Of a DNA stretch of 64,000 nt, positions 33,305 through 40,239 are shown one piece after another; the stretch's first letter is position 1, and every line of letters starts with the position of its first letter. The DNA lies in the NCBI GenBank assembly GCA_963840835.1, contig CAWJAM010000006.1:372001-436000 (forward strand), written 5' to 3'. A model generated the notes under the pieces. The model had not been told where the DNA came from. It made no database searches and worked only from the letters and a program-made list of their open reading frames with translations. This DNA comes from Rubrobacter_D sp963840835 (lineage in GTDB: Bacteria; Actinomycetota; Rubrobacteria; Rubrobacterales; Rubrobacteraceae). Made by a program: the position numbers and the translations under genes.

Positions 33305-34431
33305 ACATCGTATACACGGTTCGTTCAGATTCGCCACAAGCGCCGCCACTCGCGCGGTTGATCGATCTGCCCCTGGGCCTCGATATCTGGCAGGTAAAGG
33401 CGGACCACGTGGTATTGCGCGCGGCCGAGGAGCAGGCCACGCGGCTGCGCCAAATGGGCTATTCGACCGAAGAGGTTGTCGAAACCGAGACCCACCTCGC
33501 CACGTTCGCCACCGCAGAGGCTATCGCCGCTTATCATTCGGCAGAAACGCTAGAACAAGACTTGCGCCAGCTGTCTGAGAGCCAGCCGGAGATCGCGGAA
33601 CTACAGGAGATCGGGCGTAGCTTGGAGAACCGACCGATCTGGGCCCTGCGGATCGGGGAGCGGCGTGGCAGCGAGCACAAGCTGCTGTTTATGGGGTGCC
33701 ATCATGCCCGCGAATGGGTCTCGGTGGAAGTACCTTACCTGCTGGCGGAGCATCTTGTAAAAAATGCCGGCCAAGCTCCGGTTGGGGATTGGCTGCAGAG
33801 GGGCGAGATTTGGGTCGCCCCGATGGTCAATCCCGACGGCCACGAATTCTCACGCAGCCCAGCAACCCGACTGTGGCGCAAGAACCGGCGTCCCAACCCC
33901 GACGGCAGCATTGGCGTGGACCCGAATCGCAACTACGGCTATATGTGGGGTACGCTGAATATAAACACCTCAAGTCACGTGCCTAGCGATCCGACCTATG
34001 TAGGCCCCCGTGCGTTCTCTGAGCCCGAAACGCAAGCGGTGCGGAACCTGGTTGCCAGGGAGCTGTTCCGCGGGGTCATCACCTACCATAGCTTTTCGCA
34101 GCTTATCCTCTACCCGTGGGGTTACACCCTGGAGCCTATCCCAGACTCGTCCGACCTATCCACCATGTCAAAGCTTGCTAAGCGGATGCAGCAACTGATC
34201 CATGGGGTGCACGGTAAAACCTATACGCCGCAGCACTCGTCGCAGCTTTATTTGACAGCGGGTGACACTACTGACTGGACCTACGGAGAATACGGCATCC
34301 CGTCGTTCACCATCGAGTTACGACCCGACTCGATTCAGAATGGGGGATTCATCCTCCCTCCCGAACAGATCCAGCCAACGTTCGAAGAGAATCTGCCCGC
34401 CGCGATGGAGTTCATAAAGCGTATTCTCTAG
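33301..34431 (+). CDS. M14-family zinc carboxypeptidase
   Basis: 376 residues. Residues 1-75 form a propeptide-like domain related to the preceding small protein; the catalytic domain begins near residue 80 with HSAETLEQDL. The zinc site is MGCHHAREWVSVE (HxxE) plus the His in VITYHSFSQLILYPWG. The substrate-binding region reads PNRNYGYMWG and the catalytic Glu is in SFTIELRPDS. All key residues of carboxypeptidase A/T-type enzymes are present. No signal peptide is visible, although such enzymes are normally secreted, so the export route or an intracellular role is unclear. Codon use is less GC-rich than in the flanking chromosome. Confidence 0.9.
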   Translation: MNIVYTVRSDSPQAPPLARLIDLPLGLDIWQVKADHVVLRAAEEQATRLRQMGYSTEEVVETETHLATFATAEAIAAYHSAETLEQDLRQLSESQPEIAELQEIGRSLENRPIWALRIGERRGSEHKLLFMGCHHAREWVSVEVPYLLAEHLVKNAGQAPVGDWLQRGEIWVAPMVNPDGHEFSRSPATRLWRKNRRPNPDGSIGVDPNRNYGYMWGTLNINTSSHVPSDPTYVGPRAFSEPETQAVRNLVARELFRGVITYHSFSQLILYPWGYTLEPIPDSSDLSTMSKLAKRMQQLIHGVHGKTYTPQHSSQLYLTAGDTTDWTYGEYGIPSFTIELRPDSIQNGGFILPPEQIQPTFEENLPAAMEFIKRIL

Positions 34432-34689
34432 GGTGTGTCTGATAGACCCTTGCCAGTGCTGCTAGCCTTGCCCCAAAGATTGCGAGGAATTAGTAACAAA
34501 AGTATCTAGATGTGGCGAACTGACAGACACGGCGTGGGGCAGGCTCATGCCGCTGCTGCCGAAAAATGGGCATCGTGAGCATCTGATCTGGCTCGGCACA
34601 TGCTTCCCTAGGCAGCTCCTAAATGCCGCTCAGGCTATAGTGTCCTCCAAGTACCAGAGAACAACACATCTGCTTATGGAGGAGTAACG
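34432..34689 (+). pseudogene. N-terminal fragment of an IS5-type transposase
   Basis: From 34520 one frame reads LTDTAWGRLMPLLPKNGHRE, the conserved N-terminus of IS5-family transposases, then loses similarity after about 30 residues. Upstream GGGTGTGTCTGATAGACC (34432-34449) looks like an IS end. The remainder of the element is missing. Confidence 0.6.
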
Positions 34690-35114
34690 ATGACCACCGC
34701 GACAAGCTCGTCCTCAGCATCTATTCGTTCCATCGACGTGAACGGGGTCGCGCTGTTTTACGAGGAGCAGGGGGAAGGCGATTCTCTCATCCTCATCCAC
34801 GGGGGGCTGGTATCCAGCGCCATGTGGCGACGGTGGTGCCCCATCTAGTCTATGGCTTCCGCCTGATCACGCCAGATAGTCGCGGGCACGGCCGGTCGAC
34901 GAACCCGGCCAGTGAACTCTTCTACCCACTGATCGCCGACGATGTGGCAGCGCTGATCGCGGCGCTGGAACTGGCGCGTCCGGTGGTGGGCGGCTGGAGC
35001 GACGGTGTTCAGGTGGCGTTGGAACTCGGCGCGCGCCACCCCGGCGTTGCCGGTAGCCTGATCGTCGGCGCGGCCAAGTGTTCGCGCATCCGCTCCATAG
35101 CATGCCTGTCGTGA
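34690..35114 (+). pseudogene. frameshifted, truncated alpha/beta hydrolase
   Basis: ATG 34690 after GGAGTAACG opens an intact N-terminus (SIDVNGVALFYEEQGEGDSL then ILIHGGLVSSAMW), which then stops at TAG near 34848. One base out of frame the family sequence resumes: VVPHLVYGFRLITPDSRGHG, then RSTNPASELF and the nucleophile elbow VVGGWSDGVQVALELG. A single deleted base near 34827 explains the break. Similarity also ends at about 35080, before the catalytic Asp and His. The gene is therefore non-functional twice over. Confidence 0.75.
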
Positions 35115-35231
35115 TGCTAGATCATCCATGCCCCCGAAATACCTGTGCCACCAGCGGCCAACGAACCGAGGGGGCAGCCCCTCAGCTGCGTTCGTGACCC
35201 GGCGCTCTCGGGATTTGTTGCCAACCGGCAT

Positions 35232-35759
35232 CTAGATCACCTCGACCTTGAGAACGTTCGACCCGATGGTGAGACGCGGCACCTGTGCTATACGTTCCAA
35301 AACAGCAGAGCGTTCCGCGTCTTGCCCAAAGTACCCTAGCCACTGCTCTGGATACTGGCTCTGTGTGGAGAGAACTAGGCTGAATTCAAATCGGCCCGGC
35401 ACGGCCGAGCGAAAATTGCTGAACGTGCTGATGGGGAGAAACTTCGCCCCCGGATGCGGATTGGTTGGGTCGAACGCTTCGCCGGGTGCCAGCAGCCGGA
35501 AATCAGCAAGACGCAAAGGCCCCACTAGCGGATCTTCAGGCGGAGGGGGCTCAGCGACAACCTGCCCCGCCAGGGCGATCCGGGGCAGATAGTGTGGATA
35601 GCGGATTGCGTCTTCTGAGCCGTCTACTACGCCTACAATCCACACACTCTGCTGGGAAAGGTTGCGCACCTCGATCTTGATCGGAATAGGCATCCCGACG
35701 CCCTGCTCCTCCACCGGGCTGTGGAGCATGACTGTTAGTTCAGACCCATCCATATTCAT
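35232..35759 (-). CDS. uncharacterised protein, possibly Ig-like beta fold
   Basis: 175 residues rich in beta-type sequence (PIPIKIEVRNLSQQSVWIVG, PGRFEFSLVLSTQSQYPEQW) and ending in LTIGSNVLKVEVI. The opening with a conventional IEVRNLS strand resembles intracellular proteinase-inhibitor or beta-sandwich domains, an impression rather than an assignment. It lies 79 bases downstream of the metzincin-like gene on the same strand, separated by a perfect hairpin. There is no signal peptide. It may be a partner or inhibitor of the neighbouring protease, which is speculative. Confidence 0.55.
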   Translation of the reverse strand: MNMDGSELTVMLHSPVEEQGVGMPIPIKIEVRNLSQQSVWIVGVVDGSEDAIRYPHYLPRIALAGQVVAEPPPPEDPLVGPLRLADFRLLAPGEAFDPTNPHPGAKFLPISTFSNFRSAVPGRFEFSLVLSTQSQYPEQWLGYFGQDAERSAVLERIAQVPRLTIGSNVLKVEVI

Positions 35760-35770
35760 CCCTCAATAAC

Positions 35771-35814
35771 GCAGTTTGGTCGAGCATAATGGTGATCATG
35801 CTCGACCAAACTGC
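35771..35814. terminator. perfect 17-bp inverted repeat between two minus-strand genes
   Basis: Arms GCAGTTTGGTCGAGCAT (35771-35787) and its exact complement (35798-35814) surround a 10-base loop. It lies between the stop of the metzincin-like gene and the start of the small beta protein. The flanks carry short T/A stretches but no long U-run. It may terminate or attenuate transcription into the downstream gene. Confidence 0.65.
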
Positions 35815-35838
35815 AAAATGCTACTTGAGATACTTCAG

Positions 35839-37968
35839 TTAAGCTTCGTTCAACACCGCTTTCTCGGCTTCTGCATCCGCTGTGATCTGCTGAAGGATGT
35901 ATGGCTTTAGCTGCTTCTGCTCAAAAACATCGACCATTCTGTCGATGGTAGCCTCCGCCCTTTCCAGATCGCCGGTTTCCTTCTGAGCGCGTGCCAAGCG
36001 GCGCATAGCCAGATTGAGGGTGATGTTGTCTAAGCCCTTTTCGACGGTGGAGTCATCGACTACTGAAGACAGGAAATCGACGCTCTCTTGGGGTTTTGCA
36101 TCGCGGACTTTCACGACCTTGTCGACCGCAAGCTTCTTGAAGTTGCGCTGTGCGTTTATACCCTTCACCAGTCGGGCGTAGACTGCCAGCGGATGTTCCG
36201 AGTGCTTGTCCAACACGAGATCGAAGGCTTCGTTACCGTGTTTCAGAGCTTCTGAGTCGGATCCAAGCAACTTGAGGAGCTGGCCCTGCTCATCGCCCAT
36301 GAAGAGTTCGCCAACTTCCTCGTCGGTGGCTGTGTATGGAGAACGGACCTGCAGATTGAGCGTCGGCGATACGACCCGCGAACCATCTTGCGCGATGTAT
36401 ATGGCGCGCAGTTGATAGGCTCCTGGCTGGTCGAAGTAGAACCCATCCTTACCGTAGCCGATATAAGCGCTGTCATAGATTGCCGGGTGCTCTGAAGTTA
36501 GGGTGACCGTCTTGACCTCATCTACGCAGTGCTCGATCATCGGCCGGTAGAGCACCGTTCTGCCAGAAGGCTTGCGGATAGCAATTTGCACCATCTCGCC
36601 GTCCGGATGCAGATGTGAGTGGGCGCGCTTGCCACGCAGGTCGGTCGTCGAGAGCTTGATTTCGGCCACGACGGGCTCACCATAAGCATATACATCTTTC
36701 GATCTCAGCTCGAGTTTCAAGCCAGAGTTGTCTTCTGTCGGATCAGCGAACTTCTCTGACTCTACCTCTGCTGCCCCAGTGCCAAAGGCGTTGCCGCCGA
36801 AGGTGATGTTGCGGTAGAAGGCATGACGGAGGTGGATGATCTCGTTGTCCGTGAACTGGAAAGGGAAGTTCGCCCAGTATGCAGCTTCACCGCCGGGTGC
36901 CGGTGGCGGCGGCTGGTAGTTCTGCACGTAGTTCATCCATGATAGGTCGCCCAAGCCACCATTTGGACCGAGCGGAGCCGGTGGGTCTGCCAGGTCCTTC
37001 TGCCACGCGTGAAGCAGGTTGAAGCAGTGTCCTAACTCATGGACATAGGTGCGGAGTTGCGCCCGCTGCCTTGCGGCATCAGTACCTTGGATGGCATCGT
37101 AGAACACGGCGCAACCCTGACGCTGGAACCCCTGTTGATCGTACATTATGCCCCGCCAGCCGTCGACGTGGGAGGTGGCAACGATTAGGTACACCTTCCA
37201 CTGAGGAACGTTCTCCCAAAGGCTGAAGTTGCTGACCATGGCGGCATGCAGTTCGGAGTCACTCCATTTGGTATCGGTTCCAGACGCTGAGGTGTCGACT
37301 ATATTGGTGAGGCCTGCAGTCTGTAGCTCGATGCCAGCTTCCGCATAAGCCTTGGAAACGGTCAGCTGACGGGATGGGCTGTTTGGTGGCTGTGGCAGTG
37401 AACCAGTGTTGTACGAGACGAACGGAACCGTACCCACTACCGAATCCTGTTCCCACTGCACACTACGGAAATAGCTTGATACAAACGGGCAAATGTAGAT
37501 GCTACCTGGCGAGCCCGAAATCGTAAAGAACTGAATCGTCACTGGAGCAGCTGGTGACATGGTTACCTTGACTCGCGGAGCTTCTGTAGACCATGTGTAT
37601 TCGCCCAAGCCTTCAATCGTAACTGAACTTGCAGTCCGAGTAACCTTCGGTGAGTTGACGATAAACGAGCCAAAATAGTTCGTCGTTGCGCCAGTGACTC
37701 GGAACAAGTCGCCGCTCAGGCGGTTCATCGGTCGGCTGCCGTCGACATCAACCCGAAGCTCAAGCTGAAAGTCGCCACGCGTGCCTCGATATAGGCCGCT
37801 GACGCCCCGCTCTGACAAAGCGATACGGCTGTCTAGTTGTACTCCGGCGGCTGCAAGTCCATCAGAATTCGTTCCATACTCTACCTCTTCGGGCGGGGCC
37901 ATGCCTTTCATGGCGAGTTCGGGGAAAGCAACACTGGTGCCTTCCTGGTAGGTAGGGTCATTGGCCAT
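35839..37968 (-). CDS. metzincin-like zinc metalloprotease with C-terminal helical domain
   Basis: About 709 residues from ATG 37968, six bases after AAGGAAGG; the frame is open upstream to 38097. The active-site HELGHCFNLLH (about residues 310-320) fits HExxHxxxxxH with Asn at the usual Gly, and LSWMNYVQNY downstream is a fitting Met-turn. An N-terminal beta-rich region (about 50-180), an inserted Ig-like stretch (GLKLELRSKDVYAYGEPVVA) and a C-terminal alpha-helical, TPR-like domain (LAMRRLARAQKETGDLERAE) surround it. No signal peptide is seen. Codon use is markedly less GC-rich than the chromosome, suggesting transfer. The substrate is unknown. Confidence 0.75.
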   Translation of the reverse strand: MANDPTYQEGTSVAFPELAMKGMAPPEEVEYGTNSDGLAAAGVQLDSRIALSERGVSGLYRGTRGDFQLELRVDVDGSRPMNRLSGDLFRVTGATTNYFGSFIVNSPKVTRTASSVTIEGLGEYTWSTEAPRVKVTMSPAAPVTIQFFTISGSPGSIYICPFVSSYFRSVQWEQDSVVGTVPFVSYNTGSLPQPPNSPSRQLTVSKAYAEAGIELQTAGLTNIVDTSASGTDTKWSDSELHAAMVSNFSLWENVPQWKVYLIVATSHVDGWRGIMYDQQGFQRQGCAVFYDAIQGTDAARQRAQLRTYVHELGHCFNLLHAWQKDLADPPAPLGPNGGLGDLSWMNYVQNYQPPPPAPGGEAAYWANFPFQFTDNEIIHLRHAFYRNITFGGNAFGTGAAEVESEKFADPTEDNSGLKLELRSKDVYAYGEPVVAEIKLSTTDLRGKRAHSHLHPDGEMVQIAIRKPSGRTVLYRPMIEHCVDEVKTVTLTSEHPAIYDSAYIGYGKDGFYFDQPGAYQLRAIYIAQDGSRVVSPTLNLQVRSPYTATDEEVGELFMGDEQGQLLKLLGSDSEALKHGNEAFDLVLDKHSEHPLAVYARLVKGINAQRNFKKLAVDKVVKVRDAKPQESVDFLSSVVDDSTVEKGLDNITLNLAMRRLARAQKETGDLERAEATIDRMVDVFEQKQLKPYILQQITADAEAEKAVLNEA

Positions 37969-38198
37969 GGTCATCCTTCCTTTCTCCACACTACTTGGCA
38001 TATTCCAACTAAACAAGACGATAACGGGGGCGATGAACTCCGGATGAATTTCGAGTGAATCCACGATTAGATCGGAAACCTGGACCGTTAGAATCACAAG
38101 TCTTGAACCCTCAAGCGAGGTCGTCGAGTGCGGATCATTGCCATTGCGTTAGATTTGTTTTCTATATCCAGAATTTGGCTTTGGATCATAAACATGTA

Positions 38199-38501
38199 GA
38201 GGCATGCCAAAGCACCCAGCGGTTCTTGGTGGCATCCAAACGAGTAGCTTACCCCCACACCGATGCCGGGGTCGAAGTCAGGCGCATCTTGCACAAGATG
38301 CGCAGCATGGCTAACGAGAACTTCAATGAGCATTTCAAGGCCATCTTCGAGGTGCACGGGCAGGTTCCCACTAGGGGATTGATCAACACTCAGCGTTTCG
38401 CTGTGGGAGCGGTGTTGGTCTACCAACTGGCTCTCCTGTACCGTCATGAGCGAAACTTGGACATTAATCGTGGGCTAAAACCCTTCCTCAGAGCCGCTTG
38501 A
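38199..38501 (+). pseudogene. C-terminal fragment of a DDE transposase
   Basis: About 100 codons in one frame: SKRVAYPHTDAGVEVRRILH, MANENFNEHFKAIFEVHGQV, then VGAVLVYQLALLYRHERNLD and a terminal LKPFLRAA. This is the C-terminal part of a transposase of the kind with a conserved NFxxxFKxIF helix. Sequence upstream of about 38190 is unrelated and no start or N-terminal catalytic residues remain. Confidence 0.6.
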
Positions 38502-38896
38502 TGAATTATGACCGGGCCTCATCTAAGTGTCCTACTTTGGTGTATAGCGGACAGCAATGAATCGGCGATGAATTATGAATGAATCGCTAAGAGAATTTTT
38601 GGTCGAGGCACTTTGTGCCTTGCGCCGCTCAGTGTATCCGACCTACTCCTCTATTGTCTGTGCACTTGATCTCGGCTCTTGGGCCTATAGGGGCCAGCGA
38701 CGGGAAGCTCACTACCGCCTTCAAGTGGGTCCACGCAAGCTGGGACAACGCCTCGCGTGGCGTTTCACGCTCTGATTTCTGAGGAACATGTGAAGCTTGA
38801 GGTAGTGCTCTAGATTAATGAGGTTCATCGGAGATGGAGGAGTGGTTAAATCAGGTTAACTGCTTCGGTCCATCCTCGACTTCAGACTGCTGTGCG
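38502..38896. other. intergenic region with short repeats
   Basis: No gene is recognised. GATGAATTATGA occurs at about 38500 and again near 38568. CCACGCAAGCTGGGACAACGC (about 38731-38751) resembles CCACGCAAGTTAAGACAACGC at 31741-31761, next to the left direct repeat, suggesting that both are edges of a common mobile sequence. A/T content is high. Confidence 0.35.
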
Positions 38897-39754
38897 TCAG
38901 CGCGCTTCGGGCGATCGCGTGAGCGATGGTTTTCGGGCCCAGGCTCCGACGACGATCGGCAGCATTTGCACTCCGCGTTGGCCGACCACCTCCTCACGTA
39001 GCCGATCCGCGAGCGTGTCGACGCCCACCTCTTCGGGGGTCGCCACGCCCATTTGCTCCAGCATCGGGAGCAAGCTGCGTACCGTGTCGGCCACGTAGGC
39101 GTAGCCGGGCCAGTCCTCTCCGCCGCCGATGGGTGCGTCGAGGCGTAGCTGCGGCATCGGCAGCCCAGCGTCGAGGTAGGTTCGGTACAGTTTCGAGCCC
39201 ATCCGCTGATCTGGTCCGCCGCTGTCTGGCGGTGGGGTCGTCCATCGCACGAGCTGTTGGTGCAGGGGGGCTGGTGGGAAGGTCGTCGGCGGGTAGGTGA
39301 AGTCGTTCTCCTGGAAGGCGACGATGCCTCCCGGCTGCAAGCGCCGTAGCAGCCGATGGAGTACGGCGACCGGATCGGGAAGGTACATCAGGATCCAGCG
39401 ACCGACCACCGCATCGAAATCCTCGTCCAAGCTGGCGCTTTGCACGTCCCCTTCGAGGAACGTCACGTTCGTCCACCCCGCGGCGCGGACCCGCGCCCGC
39501 GCTGTCTCCAAGATGGTGGCGTTCGTCTCGACCCCGACCACGGCGCCGCGCGGGCCGACCAGCTCCGCGAGCAGCAGGGCCACGTCTCCGGCGCCGCTCC
39601 CGACGTCCATTACCTTCATGCTGGCGGTGATGCCAGCGGAGGCGAAGAGCCGGCGGGTGAGGGGACCGTAGATCTGTGCCTGGCGGATGAGGCGCTGGGT
39701 CTCCGCCGTGGAGCGGCCCAAGGCGTAGGCGTCGGACGGATCGATCGCGCTCAC
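38897..39754 (-). CDS. class I SAM-dependent methyltransferase
   Basis: 285 residues from GTG 39754, which follows GAGGAGGTACC on the minus strand; the open frame continues upstream but without family similarity. Motif I is VMDVGSGAGDVALLLAELVG, strand 2 ends in VVGVETNATI, and the motifs IV and VI regions read DAVVGRWILMYLPDP and GGIVAFQENDF. It is a UbiE-type small-molecule methyltransferase and a likely paralogue of the gene at 30307-31134. A YGPLTRRLFASAGI segment before motif I is shared in type. The substrate is unknown. Confidence 0.82.
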   Translation of the reverse strand: MSAIDPSDAYALGRSTAETQRLIRQAQIYGPLTRRLFASAGITASMKVMDVGSGAGDVALLLAELVGPRGAVVGVETNATILETARARVRAAGWTNVTFLEGDVQSASLDEDFDAVVGRWILMYLPDPVAVLHRLLRRLQPGGIVAFQENDFTYPPTTFPPAPLHQQLVRWTTPPPDSGGPDQRMGSKLYRTYLDAGLPMPQLRLDAPIGGGEDWPGYAYVADTVRSLLPMLEQMGVATPEEVGVDTLADRLREEVVGQRGVQMLPIVVGAWARKPSLTRSPEAR

Positions 39755-39921
39755 GGTCGGTACCTCCTCTCGGTGCGCTATGCACCCAGCAAGCCCGGGT
39801 GCTGCTGCAGAGTAACATCGTTCACGGCTCTCGGGTACACACCGGCAGAAGTAGCCACGTTCCGACTTTCTAACCATATTGCTACACGAGGGTATGGCCT
39901 TAGGCGGGCGCTGTTGGCGGT
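39755..39921. other. intergenic region upstream of the methyltransferase gene
   Basis: These bases hold the minus-strand ribosome binding site of the methyltransferase gene and presumably its promoter. No ORF of interest is seen. Confidence 0.3.
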
Positions 39922-40041
39922 ACCGACCGGGTGTCGGTCGACGCCGATCGCGACAACGGCGCTGAGCTTTACGGTACGCATGGGTTCCGAAGCGGCGATG
40001 AGCGTACGACTCGTCGCGTAGGCACAGGATAGGGGAACGAG
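39922..40041 (+). repeat. dispersed repeat, copy B
   Basis: About 120 bp similar to 27796-27924, with the shared blocks ACGCCGATCGCGACAACGG, GGGTTCCG and GCACAGGATAGGGGAACGAG. The rest of the gap up to 40239 contains no recognised gene. Confidence 0.5.
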
Positions 40042-40239
40042 CAAGGCTCGCCCTGGGAACATGCCGCCAAGCAAGGCGAACACTGAAGGGTCGGTCTGGC
40101 GTGACCACGGCTCGCATGTCCTTCAGCCTGACGCTGTCCGCCCTCACAGCTAGCGCCGCACCCGCAAATCTAGGGGCAGTGCTTTCTCCGAAGACCTTCG
40201 ATAAGCCCTACAAACTTCACGAATGCGTTTTTGCGGCAA

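Noticed and set aside
38897..40147. 416-residue version of the methyltransferase
   Set aside because: Upstream residues show no family similarity, and GTG 39754 has a strong ribosome binding site.
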